The notes under the pieces: model-generated
The model's database searches: none
The model's input: only the letters and a program-made list of their open reading frames with translations
Told to the model about the DNA's origin: nothing
Assembly: GCA_003222195.1 (NCBI GenBank)
Contig: QHVB01000031.1
Coordinates: 21,987 to 85,986, forward strand
DNA: 64,000 nt
Reading direction: 5' to 3'
Origin: Gemmatimonadota bacterium
GTDB taxonomy: Bacteria > Gemmatimonadota > Gemmatimonadetes > Gemmatimonadales > GWC2-71-9
Made by a program: the position numbers and the translations under genes
Shown here: piece after piece, positions 1 to 8,418 of the stretch
Layout: the number at the start of each line of letters is the position of its first letter
How positions within the stretch are numbered: position 1 is the stretch's first letter

Positions 1-765
1 GAGTCGTACCGCGCGAATGCGCACGTCCGCCGTCGCGCCCTGGCCCACGCGCCACACCGGCGCCTCGAGCTTCAACGCGACGCGGTCGGCGCCGGCGTCG
101 TCGGCTCCGACGATGACACGCGCCGCACGTCCCGCAAAATCCGCGAACGCTTCCTCCAGCGCTTCGATGCTGCCGTAGCACTCGAGGTGATCGGCTTCGA
201 CGTTGTTCACAACCGCCACCGTCGGCTTGAGTGACAGGAAGGCCTTGTCGTACTCGTCGGCCTCCACGACGAACAACTCATCGCCGCCGATGCGCGCGTT
301 GCCACCCCATGCAGCGACACGGCCGCCGGCGAGTCCCGTTGGATTTCGCCCGGCGGCCGTGAGCGCCTCAGTCACCATGACCGTGGTGGTCGTCTTGCCA
401 TGCGTGCCGGCCACCGCTACGACGCTCGTTTTTCCGTCGCCAGCGACCAGCTCCCCCAGCGCATCGGCACGACGCACGACCCGCAGGTCCAGGGCTCGCG
501 CCCGGGCCAGTTCCGGGTGATCCCGCGGGACCGCCGCCGTCACGATCACGGCGCGAGCGCCGTCTACGTGGCTCGGATCGTGGCCCCGCCAAACAGGAAC
601 TCCCAAGGCGGTCAGGTCAGCGCTGCCAACCCCGGAAGTGTCAGCATCACAGCCAGTTATCGCGACTCCCCGGTGCCTGGCAATCAGCGCCAGGGCGCTC
701 ATCCCCGCCCCGGCGATACCCATGAGGTGGATAGGTCGGGGATCCCCGGTTCGAAACAAGGTCAT
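1..765 (-). CDS. murC: UDP-N-acetylmuramate--L-alanine ligase MurC (3' part off the window)
   Basis: MurC adds L-alanine to UDP-N-acetylmuramic acid in the cytoplasm, the first amino acid of the peptidoglycan stem peptide. The 255 codons visible hold the N-terminal Rossmann motif (HLMGIAGAGMSALA near residue 14), the Mur-ligase ATP loop GTHGKTTTT, and the central-domain segments EADEYD and NNVEADHLE. The C-terminal domain lies beyond base 1. I chose the ATG at 765 because it precedes the HLMGI motif at the usual distance. The gene follows murG by 24 bp and is the last visible member of the wall cluster. Identity is secure; completeness cannot be judged here. Confidence 0.95.
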   Translation of the reverse strand, partial: MTLFRTGDPRPIHLMGIAGAGMSALALIARHRGVAITGCDADTSGVGSADLTALGVPVWRGHDPSHVDGARAVIVTAAVPRDHPELARARALDLRVVRRADALGELVAGDGKTSVVAVAGTHGKTTTTVMVTEALTAAGRNPTGLAGGRVAAWGGNARIGGDELFVVEADEYDKAFLSLKPTVAVVNNVEADHLECYGSIEALEEAFADFAGRAARVIVGADDAGADRVALKLEAPVWRVGQGATADVRIRAVRL

Positions 766-789
766 CTGTGGGCAGCTAATATAGGAAAT

Positions 790-1875
790 CTACTCGACTT
801 GCGAAAGCGCCAATACCTTTTCCATGATGCTTCGGGCGGCGTTCGGGTGACCCCGTCCGCGGGCACTTCGGGCCAGGGCGTCGAGTCGGTTCTCGTCGGC
901 GGCGAGCGGGACGACGGTTTTTGCGAACGCGTCGGGCGTGAACTCCCGCTCGAGGAGCAGGACACTCGCGCCGGCGTTGGCGAGCGCGCGGGCGTTGAAG
1001 GTCTGGTGATCGGCCGCGGCGGTCGGCAGCGGCACCAGGACGCTGGGCTTCCCCCACGCACACAGCTCCGAGACCGTCATCGCGCCCGCGCGCGCGACGA
1101 CGACGTGTGCCGCGGCGTATGCGACGCCGATCGGATCGAAGAATCCCCGCACGACGACCCGGCCCGGCACGGCGAACGCGGCGTAGCGGTCGAGGTGCAT
1201 CGCGCCCGTCCCCCACAACAGATTCACGTCGCCGAGCAGCCCGCGTTGCAACACGCCGGCGATTGTCTCGTTCAGCGCGCGTGCGCCCTGGCTGCCACCA
1301 AACACGAGCACCGTCCGCCGCTCTGCGCTCAAGCCGAACTCGGCGCGTGCGGCCGCGGCGTCGACTCGACCCGGCGGCGTGATCGGATTGCCGAACACGA
1401 AGACCTGGGTGTGCCGGCCCGGTTTGAGACCGAGGCGCGCTTCAGGGAACCCGAGATGGATTTGTTGCGCGCGGCGCGCGAGCCAGCGCTGCGTGAGTCC
1501 GGGGAACGCGTTCTGCTCCTGCAGCGCGGTCGGGATCCGGGCGTTTTGCGCGCGCCACACGACGGGACCCGCGGCGTACCCACCCGTGCCGATGACAATC
1601 GCGGGCCGTTCATCCTGCAGCACCCGTCCCGCGGCGCGCCACGCCCGCGCGGCGATCAGCGGCCAGCGCAGATTGCGCCACCACGCGCGCCGATAGAACG
1701 GCTCCATCGGCAGAAGATGAAAGCGAAAGGGATGACGGGGCAGGATTTGCGCCTCGATGCCGCGGGCCGCGCCGACGAGGACGACGTCGTGACCCTGATC
1801 AGCGGCAACACGCGCGAGCACGAGAGCCGGCATCAGGTGTCCCCCTGTGCCTCCGCCCGCAATCAAGATTTTCAC
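790..1875 (-). CDS. murG: MurG, lipid II synthase (undecaprenyl-PP-MurNAc-pentapeptide GlcNAc transferase)
   Basis: MurG transfers GlcNAc from UDP-GlcNAc to lipid I at the inner face of the membrane, producing lipid II. The 361-residue product has the family length. It shows the glycine-rich N-terminal loop GGGTGGHLMPA, the second loop GGSQGA, and the C-terminal UDP-GlcNAc site (RAGAMTVSEL, PLPTAAADHQ). I start at the GTG at 1875, which gives the canonical MKILIAGGGTGGH beginning; a TTG three codons upstream (1884) is the alternative. The gene is separated from ftsW by an unusual 118-bp gap filled by a palindromic element, whereas most neighbours in this cluster overlap. Confidence 0.95.
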   Translation of the reverse strand: MKILIAGGGTGGHLMPALVLARVAADQGHDVVLVGAARGIEAQILPRHPFRFHLLPMEPFYRRAWWRNLRWPLIAARAWRAAGRVLQDERPAIVIGTGGYAAGPVVWRAQNARIPTALQEQNAFPGLTQRWLARRAQQIHLGFPEARLGLKPGRHTQVFVFGNPITPPGRVDAAAARAEFGLSAERRTVLVFGGSQGARALNETIAGVLQRGLLGDVNLLWGTGAMHLDRYAAFAVPGRVVVRGFFDPIGVAYAAAHVVVARAGAMTVSELCAWGKPSVLVPLPTAAADHQTFNARALANAGASVLLLEREFTPDAFAKTVVPLAADENRLDALARSARGRGHPNAARSIMEKVLALSQVE

Positions 1876-1884
1876 GCAAACCAA

Positions 1885-1997
1885 TTGCGGAATGCGGATT
1901 GCGGAATGCGGAATTTCAAGGTGAGCGTCGAAGCTCTTTCAAGCTGCTCGAACGCCCCCTTTACATTCCGCAATCCGCAATCCGAAATCCGCATTAC
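1885..1997. repeat. palindromic intergenic element between ftsW and murG
   Basis: Two arrays of 7-bp units (GCGGAAT, GCGGATT and variants) face each other as inverted repeats at about 1885-1918 and 1962-1997. The perfect complement GCGGATTGCGGAATG / CATTCCGCAATCCGC allows a stem of at least 15 bp around a loop of roughly 45 bp, which contains its own imperfect hairpin. The distal arm overlaps the ftsW stop codon. It resembles a miniature palindromic insertion. In RNA it would form a long hairpin just before murG, so an effect on murG-murC expression is possible, but no U-tract marks it as a terminator. Confidence 0.7.
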
Positions 1998-3088
1998 GCT
2001 TTCCGGGCTCGCCCGACACTCGCCAGCACACCGGTTGCCGCGAGCGCAACAATCAGTGAGGACCTGCCATATGACATGAATGGTAAAGTGACGCCAGTCG
2101 CGGGAATCACCGCCAGGCTCACCCCGATGTGGAGCACGACGCTGAGTCCCACCATCACGCTGATCCCGGTGGCCAGCAGTTGCCCGAACAGATCGGGCGC
2201 ATGCCGCGCAATGCGGAAGCCCAACCACACGAACGTGCCGAACAGCAGCGCGATCGCGACCACGCCCACGAACCCCCACTCTTCGCCGATCGTCGAGAAA
2301 ATGAAATCGGAATACGCATACGGCAGATAGCCGAGTTTCTGCTGGCCCTGCCCGAATCCCGCACCGAGCAGCTGCCCCGCCCCGATGCCCGTGAGCGACT
2401 GCTGGACCTGCCACGTCGCCTCCGCGGGGGCGGCGCCGGGGTTCAGGAACGTCAACACGCGGGCCAGGCGATACTGCGCCGTCGCCACCGCGCCGAAGAG
2501 CAGCGGCCCCGCCGCGACTCCCAGGGCGAGGAAGTGCCCGATCCGCGCGCCCGCCGTGAACATCACGCTGCCGGCGAGAAGCGCGATGAGCAACGCCATG
2601 GATAGATGCGGCTCGAGAAAAATCAGGCCGATCACCGGCACCAGAATGACGACGAATGGCAACACGCCCTTCTGGAAGTCGCGCACTTGCTCACCCTTTT
2701 TGGCGGCGAGCATCGCGCACCACACCACGACCGCGAACTTCGCGAGCTCGGAGGGCTGCAGCGTCAACACACCGAGGTTGACCCAGCGCCGCGCGCCGTT
2801 GATCGTCGGCGTGATGGGATGAGTGAACGGGAGCAGCGGAATGAGCAGCAGCAGCCCGGTCACACCCAGCAGCGGCCAGGCCCAGCGTCGCCAGCGATGA
2901 TAGTCGGTGCGCGCGAAGACGACGGCCAGCAAGCCGCCGACCCCCGCGCCGACCGCCTGGCGCAGGGCGAAGCTCGCGCCGACCTGGCCGCCGGCCGTCG
3001 TAACGAGACTCGATGCCCCGTACACGGCCGCCAGGCCGAAAACGACCAGCACCGCGGTGACCACCGCGAGCAGCCGGCCTTCCCACAT
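1994..3088 (-). CDS. ftsW: FtsW, SEDS-family septal peptidoglycan glycosyltransferase
   Basis: FtsW polymerises lipid II at the division site together with its partner class B penicillin-binding protein, encoded upstream in this cluster. The 364-residue product is strongly hydrophobic with about ten membrane segments. It carries SEDS motifs such as TLQPSELAKF, GEEWGFVG and the C-terminal TLPFMSYGRSS. The ATG at 3088 overlaps the murD stop as TGATG, and the resulting protein starts at the first membrane segment; earlier starts would read into murD. RodA is the alternative for this family, but position inside the mur/fts cluster favours FtsW. The stop codon is inside the palindromic element at 1885-1997. 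Confidence 0.93.
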   Translation of the reverse strand: MWEGRLLAVVTAVLVVFGLAAVYGASSLVTTAGGQVGASFALRQAVGAGVGGLLAVVFARTDYHRWRRWAWPLLGVTGLLLLIPLLPFTHPITPTINGARRWVNLGVLTLQPSELAKFAVVVWCAMLAAKKGEQVRDFQKGVLPFVVILVPVIGLIFLEPHLSMALLIALLAGSVMFTAGARIGHFLALGVAAGPLLFGAVATAQYRLARVLTFLNPGAAPAEATWQVQQSLTGIGAGQLLGAGFGQGQQKLGYLPYAYSDFIFSTIGEEWGFVGVVAIALLFGTFVWLGFRIARHAPDLFGQLLATGISVMVGLSVVLHIGVSLAVIPATGVTLPFMSYGRSSLIVALAATGVLASVGRARKA

Positions 3089-4464
3089 CACTGCGCTTCG
3101 ACTAGTCGCCGGAATGTGGCCCCCCGCACCTCGTAGTTCTTGAACATGTCGTAGCTCGAGCACGCCGGAGACAGCAGCACCGCGTCGCCCGGCTTCGCCG
3201 CGCGCCGCGCGCGCGCGATGATATCCTCGAACGTCGTGCCGCGCTCGAGGGGCACCTTTCCGCCGAGATCCTGCTCGATGAGCGGGCCGGCTTCACCATA
3301 CGCGATGACCAACCGGCAGCGCTCGGCGAGCAGCGGCGCGAGGCTCGTGTACGGCTCGCCTTTGTGCCGGCCACCGAGCAACAGCACGAAAGGACGCTGC
3401 ATGGCGATGACCGCCACGGTCGTCGCCGCGATGTTCGTCGCCTTCGAATCGTTGATCCATAGTATTCCGCCGACTTCGCGCACCGGCTCGAGCCGGTGCG
3501 GCAGCGCCCGAAATGAGCGCAGCCCTGCGCCGAGCAACGGCGCCGGTACGCCGGCCTCGTGCACGGCCAATGCCGCGGCCAGCGCGTTGGCGACGTTGTG
3601 GTCGCCCAGGAGGTGCAGCTCGTCGCGCGTGATCAGCGATTCTCCCCCCAGCCGCAGCAGCCGTTTTGTCGCGTCGTACGAGGCATCGGCCGGCTTGGCG
3701 AGCGAAAACAGCACCCTGCGGCCCGCCACCCCGCGCGCAAGGTCCAGCACGAGCGGGTCATCGGCATTGAGCACCCACACATTGTCCGCACGCGCGTTGC
3801 GAAACAGCAGGCGCTTGTCGGCATAATACGCCTCCGCCGACGGATAACGGTCGAGATGATCGGGCGCGAGGTTCGTCAGTATGCCGACGTCAGGCGCAAA
3901 GTTGGGGCTGTCGTGCAGCTGGAACGAGGAGACTTCGAGACTGAGCCATTGATACCGCTCGTTCGCCATGGCGAGGTCGGTCACCGGCCGGCCGATGTTG
4001 CCCGCGGTGGTGGACGGCAAGCCGGCCGCGCTGAGCAGATGCGCGATCAGGGCGGTCGTCGTGGTCTTCCCGTTGGTGCCCGTGATGGCGATGCTGCGCG
4101 TGCCCGGTTGCAGCGCCGCGAGGGCGCGGAAGCCGAGATCGAGCTCCGACACGATCTCCACACCCGCGTGCCGCGCCGCCGTCAACACGGGCGCGTCCGG
4201 CGGCACGCCCGGTGAGACGACCACCCCGATCGCCTGACGGATCTTGCGGAGATCGTGGCGCCCGATGTCCACGTCGACCCACGGTACGCTCTTCAACGCC
4301 TCCGCCGCTTCCCCCGCATAGGGATGATCGGACGCGTCGCTCGCGTAGACGCGCACCCCTTCGCGCGCGAGCAGCCGTGCCGCCGCGACGCCGCTTTTGC
4401 CGAGCCCGATGATCGCAACGACGCTGCCGGGCCGGCGCCAGGCCTCCGGGACGAGCTGCTCCAT
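3088..4464 (-). CDS. murD: UDP-N-acetylmuramoylalanine--D-glutamate ligase MurD
   Basis: MurD adds D-glutamate to UDP-MurNAc-L-alanine in the cytoplasm. The 458-residue product has the N-terminal UDP-binding Rossmann region (IIGLGKSGVAAARLL), the ATP loop GTNGKTTTT, the central motif LSLEVSSFQL followed by NLAPDHLDRY, and the C-terminal DSKATN and SPACSSYDMF motifs. The ATG at 4464 overlaps the mraY stop (TGATG) and the stop overlaps the ftsW start (TGATG), so it is likely translationally coupled on both sides. Family length and motif order are normal. Confidence 0.96.
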   Translation of the reverse strand: MEQLVPEAWRRPGSVVAIIGLGKSGVAAARLLAREGVRVYASDASDHPYAGEAAEALKSVPWVDVDIGRHDLRKIRQAIGVVVSPGVPPDAPVLTAARHAGVEIVSELDLGFRALAALQPGTRSIAITGTNGKTTTTALIAHLLSAAGLPSTTAGNIGRPVTDLAMANERYQWLSLEVSSFQLHDSPNFAPDVGILTNLAPDHLDRYPSAEAYYADKRLLFRNARADNVWVLNADDPLVLDLARGVAGRRVLFSLAKPADASYDATKRLLRLGGESLITRDELHLLGDHNVANALAAALAVHEAGVPAPLLGAGLRSFRALPHRLEPVREVGGILWINDSKATNIAATTVAVIAMQRPFVLLLGGRHKGEPYTSLAPLLAERCRLVIAYGEAGPLIEQDLGGKVPLERGTTFEDIIARARRAAKPGDAVLLSPACSSYDMFKNYEVRGATFRRLVEAQ

Positions 4465-5585
4465 CACCGCACTTTGAGCGTGGCCAGCGCGATCATCGCG
4501 CACAGCACCCCCAGGATGTAGAACCGCATGACGACTTGCGGCTCCGCCCACCCGAGCTTTTCGAAATGATGATGCAGCGGTGCCATCCGAAAGACTTTGT
4601 GGGCATCGGCGTACTCTTTTCCGTAGCGCCGCTTGCGCCACTTGTAGGTTGTGGTCTGGATCAAGACCGACAGGGTCTCCGCCGCGAACACGGCGCCGGC
4701 GATGAGCAGCAGGAACTCCGTCTTGAGGAGAATCGCGACCGTCCCCAGCGCGCCGCCGATCGCCAGCGCCCCGGTGTCGCCCATGAACACCTGCGCGGGA
4801 TAGGCATTGAACCAGAGGAATCCGAGCGCGGCACCCATCAACGCGCCGCAGAAGATCGTCAGCTCCCCCGCGCCGGGCAGATGGAGGACGCCGAGGTAGC
4901 GGGCCGCGTCCACGCGTCCGAACAGGTAGCAGAAGATCGCGAACGCCCCAACGGCAATCACGGTGAGTCCGGCCGCGAGTCCGTCGAGCCCGTCGGTCAG
5001 ATTCACGGCGTTCGAGCTCGCCGTCGTCACGAACGTCACGAACGCGAGGTAGATCGGCCACGGCAGCACCCAGACGATGTATTTAAAGAACGGGAGCTGG
5101 GTCGCGTTCGGGTCGACGCTGCTGGTGAGGGGGAACAGCAGGATATAGACACCGAGTCCAATGCCGAACGACACTTGGCCGACGAGCTTCCAGCGCGCGA
5201 CGAGTCCCTGCGACTGGCCCCGCACGATCTTCAGATAGTCGTCCAGAAAGCCGATCAATCCCATCCACAACGTCGCCGCGACCGTCACGATGACGTAGCG
5301 ACTGTCGAGCCGCGCCCACAACAGCGTGGGAACGACCGTCGCCAGAATAATGATCAGGCCACCCATGGTCGGCGTGCCCCGCTTGCCGTGGTGACTGGTG
5401 GGACCCTCGGCGCGGACGATTTGTCCGATGCGATGCTCGCGCAGCTTCCGGATGATCCAGGGGCCGACGACGAAGGCGAGCAGCAGCGCGGTGACGGTCG
5501 CGCCCGCCGCGCGAAACGTGATGTAGTTGAAGAGATTGAAGATGATGTGGTTGCGGGCCAGCGGCGCGAGCAAATGGTAGAGCAT
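4464..5585 (-). CDS. mraY: MraY, phospho-N-acetylmuramoyl-pentapeptide transferase
   Basis: MraY moves phospho-MurNAc-pentapeptide onto undecaprenyl phosphate, making lipid I in the inner membrane. The 373-residue protein has about ten membrane segments. It holds the expected cytoplasmic motifs: GTPTMGG, FLDDYLK, NLTDGLDGLA, NAYPAQVFMGDTGAL, and the histidine cluster APLHHHFE. The ATG at 5585 overlaps the murF stop (TGATG). Nothing is missing compared with the family. Confidence 0.97.
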   Translation of the reverse strand: MLYHLLAPLARNHIIFNLFNYITFRAAGATVTALLLAFVVGPWIIRKLREHRIGQIVRAEGPTSHHGKRGTPTMGGLIIILATVVPTLLWARLDSRYVIVTVAATLWMGLIGFLDDYLKIVRGQSQGLVARWKLVGQVSFGIGLGVYILLFPLTSSVDPNATQLPFFKYIVWVLPWPIYLAFVTFVTTASSNAVNLTDGLDGLAAGLTVIAVGAFAIFCYLFGRVDAARYLGVLHLPGAGELTIFCGALMGAALGFLWFNAYPAQVFMGDTGALAIGGALGTVAILLKTEFLLLIAGAVFAAETLSVLIQTTTYKWRKRRYGKEYADAHKVFRMAPLHHHFEKLGWAEPQVVMRFYILGVLCAMIALATLKVR

Positions 5586-6937
5586 CAGGTCAGGTAGTTA
5601 AGGACACGTTCCAAGGCGACTCCTCGTGATGCTTTGAGCAGGACCAGCTCATTGCCCCGCAGCGCAGACTTCAGCTTCGGCCCCAGCGCCTCGGGGTCGG
5701 CGGCCGTGATGAGCCGGCCACCGAGCGCTTCGCGCAGCGATTCGAACGCGCGCGCGAATCTGCCAACGGCTGCCACCAGTGCCGGCTTGCGTTGGGCGAT
5801 TTCGCGCGCCGCTTCGGCGTGCAATCTTGCACTTTCCGGCCCTAACTCCAACATCGTGCCCACCACGACCACAAACGGCCGTCGCTGTCTGCGTGCGAGC
5901 CAGGCCCCCGTCTGCACCGCCCGCCGCAGCGAAGCGGGGTTCGCGTTATAGCTGTCGTCAATCACCAGCAGGTCGCCGATCTCCCGGACGTCGCCGCGCC
6001 CCTCGGGCAGCTGGACTCCCGCGAGCTCCCGCACCGCGGCGTCGTGATCGACCCCAGCGCGCTGGGCCACGGCCAGGGCGATCCGGGCGTTCTCGAGCTG
6101 ATGAATCCCCAGCGCCGGTAACGTGATCTTCTCGCCGGAATCCAGTGACAGGCGGGGGCGGCCGTTCCGGTCGAGATAGCGATCGAGCAGGCTGTCGTCG
6201 GCGCTCTTCCCCGGCAGCGCGGCCGGGATCACCTGGGTGCGGCGCCGCGCTTCCGGCCACATCGCGTCCGGCCCTGAGCCGATGATCGCGACGGGGACGC
6301 CATCCAACAGCGACAACTTCTCTGCCATGACGCCCTCCAACGATCCGAACCCTTCGACGTGCGCATAGCCGATGTTCGTAATCACGGCAATCGTGGGCTC
6401 GATGATGTCGCGCAGCCGCGCGATCTCCCCCGGAACGCTCGCCCCCGCTTCCACGACCAGCGCTTCCGTATCTTCGGGCGCCGCCAGAATCGTGAGCGGC
6501 ACACCGACCAGATTGTTGAGGTTCGCGGCGGTGGCGTGCACGCGATAGCGCGCGCCGAGCGCCGCGCGGATCATCTCCTTGGTGCTGGTCTTGCCACTCG
6601 AGCCGGTGATGGCGACGACCGGCGTCCCCTCGGGCAGCATGCGCCGGCGCGCGCGCGCCAGCAGGCCCAGCGCGGTGAGCGTGTCGTCTACCTCAAAGAA
6701 TGGGAGCCCGTCGACTTTCGGGGTGCCGCGCCGGACGACCGCCGCGCTCGCGCCCTGCTCCTTGGCCTTCGCGAGGAAGTTGTGCGCGTCGAAGTGTTCG
6801 CCCTTGAGCGCAACGAAAAGGGTGCCGGGTGTCGGGTGTCTGGTGTCAGTGGAAATGGCTGAGAAAGTGAGCTTGGCAGGCGACGGGACGCCGAGCGCGG
6901 CCGCGACCTCATCACTCGTCCACGGCCGTCCGGGCAT
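5585..6937 (-). CDS. murF: UDP-N-acetylmuramoyl-tripeptide--D-alanyl-D-alanine ligase MurF
   Basis: MurF attaches D-Ala-D-Ala to the UDP-MurNAc-tripeptide, completing the cytoplasmic precursor. The 450-residue product shows the N-terminal substrate domain (STDTR, LFVALKGEHFDAH), the ATP loop GSSGKTSTKEM, NIGYAHVEGFGS in the central domain, and IDDSYNANPASL in the C-terminal domain. The ATG at 6937 overlaps the murE stop (TGATG). An open frame continues upstream through murE but has no Mur motifs there, so this start is well supported. Confidence 0.96.
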   Translation of the reverse strand: MPGRPWTSDEVAAALGVPSPAKLTFSAISTDTRHPTPGTLFVALKGEHFDAHNFLAKAKEQGASAAVVRRGTPKVDGLPFFEVDDTLTALGLLARARRRMLPEGTPVVAITGSSGKTSTKEMIRAALGARYRVHATAANLNNLVGVPLTILAAPEDTEALVVEAGASVPGEIARLRDIIEPTIAVITNIGYAHVEGFGSLEGVMAEKLSLLDGVPVAIIGSGPDAMWPEARRRTQVIPAALPGKSADDSLLDRYLDRNGRPRLSLDSGEKITLPALGIHQLENARIALAVAQRAGVDHDAAVRELAGVQLPEGRGDVREIGDLLVIDDSYNANPASLRRAVQTGAWLARRQRRPFVVVVGTMLELGPESARLHAEAAREIAQRKPALVAAVGRFARAFESLREALGGRLITAADPEALGPKLKSALRGNELVLLKASRGVALERVLNYLT

Positions 6938-8418
6938 CAGGCGCCGCCCAGGCTGCGCACGATCTCGCGCTCGTCGAACGGTTCCTTCATCGTGCCGACG
7001 ACTTGATACGTCTCGTGCCCCTTCCCCGCGAGCAGGATCGTGTCCCCCTGCCGGGCCAGCTCCATCGCCTGAGCGATCGCCGCGTGCCGATCCGCGATGC
7101 GATAGTGCTGTCGCCCACTCATCCCGGCCTCGACATCGTCCAGAATCCGCTCGGGATCCTCCGTGCGTGGATTGTCGGACGTGGCGATCGCCACATCGGC
7201 CAGGCGGACGGCGATTTCGCCCATGGGCGCGCGCTTGCCACGGTCCCGGTCCCCGCCCGCGCCGAACACCACGATGACGCGTCCTCCCGGGGGCGTCACC
7301 TCGCGCACCGTTTCCAAGGCGCGTTCCAGCGCGTCGGGCGTGTGCGCGTAATCGCGCAGGACGACGCAGGGATCGACGGCGATGCGCTCCATGCGCCCGG
7401 GAACTTGCGGTGCCTCCGAGAGGCGCTCGGCGACCACACGGGCCGACACGTTGAGACCCACCGCACACGCCGCCACGCCAAGAGCGTTCGCGATGTTGAA
7501 CCGGCCGAGCAGCGGCAGCGTCACGGGATGGCTGCCCTGCGTCGTTACCAGACTGAACCGCGCGCCTGTCGCGTCCACCCGCACGTCTCGCGCCGTGACG
7601 TCCGCCGCCTGCGTGGTCGCCGAGAACGTGATGCGCCGGGGTGTGCGCGGCAGGCGCGCCCAGGCCGCATCGTCGGCGTTGATCACCGCGAGCCCCGCGT
7701 CGGCGAGGTACCCGACGAGCCTTGCTTTGGCCGCAAAGTAGGCGTCGAAGGTCTCGTGATAGTCGAGATGGTCGCGCGTGAGATTGGTGAAGATCGCCGC
7801 GCGAAACACGAGGCCCTCCACGCGCCCTTGATCGAGACTGTGCGACGAGACTTCCATCGCCACGCCGCCGGCGCCGCGATCGACCAGCGCCGCGAGCGTC
7901 GCCTGCAGATCGATCGGGCCGGGCGTCGTCAGATTGCCGGCCTCGCTTTCGACGGGAGCGCCCGCGGGATCGAAGGCGCCCAGCGTTCCGATCGCCCCCA
8001 TCGGCCAGAGCGTACTCAACACGTGCTGCGCCAGAAGGACGGACGTCGTCTTCCCGTTCGTTCCGGTCACGCCGATCATCTGCAGTCGCGCCGCCGGCCG
8101 CCGATACCACGCTTCGGCGGCGATCGCGGCGGCCCGCCGGCCGTTGCGCACCACGATCTGCAACAGCGCCGGGGCGACACTCTGGCGCGATTCGACGAGC
8201 GCGGCGGCGGCGCCGCGTGCCGCCGCCTCGGCGACGAATTGATGACCGTCGAGTACTGCGCCGTGCACGGCGCAGAACAGCATCCCAGGCTGGAGCCGGC
8301 GCGCATCCGCGGTGAGACCGGTGATGTCCGGCAAGCGCGCGACGCGCCGATCCGGTGCATCGACCAAGATGCCGGCGCGCGCCAGCGCGTCCACGACCTC
8401 CTGCAGCGATCGACTCAC
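6937..8418 (-). CDS. murE: UDP-N-acetylmuramoyl-tripeptide synthetase MurE, meso-DAP type
   Basis: MurE adds the third stem-peptide residue. The 493-residue product has the N-terminal domain with DARRLQPGMLFCAV, the ATP loop GTNGKTTS, the segment MEVSSHSLDQ, the lysine motif HLDYH...YFAAKARL, and the C-terminal motif DNPRTEDP. The DNPR form of that motif is the family signature for meso-diaminopimelate, which implies DAP-type peptidoglycan. The GTG at 8418 overlaps the upstream stop (GTGA). Length and motif order are normal. Confidence 0.96.
   Translation of the reverse strand: MSRSLQEVVDALARAGILVDAPDRRVARLPDITGLTADARRLQPGMLFCAVHGAVLDGHQFVAEAAARGAAAALVESRQSVAPALLQIVVRNGRRAAAIAAEAWYRRPAARLQMIGVTGTNGKTTSVLLAQHVLSTLWPMGAIGTLGAFDPAGAPVESEAGNLTTPGPIDLQATLAALVDRGAGGVAMEVSSHSLDQGRVEGLVFRAAIFTNLTRDHLDYHETFDAYFAAKARLVGYLADAGLAVINADDAAWARLPRTPRRITFSATTQAADVTARDVRVDATGARFSLVTTQGSHPVTLPLLGRFNIANALGVAACAVGLNVSARVVAERLSEAPQVPGRMERIAVDPCVVLRDYAHTPDALERALETVREVTPPGGRVIVVFGAGGDRDRGKRAPMGEIAVRLADVAIATSDNPRTEDPERILDDVEAGMSGRQHYRIADRHAAIAQAMELARQGDTILLAGKGHETYQVVGTMKEPFDEREIVRSLGGA

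Noticed and set aside
400..2079. 559-codon open frame on the + strand
   Set aside because: Antisense to murC, murG and the palindromic element; composition is typical of a shadow frame.
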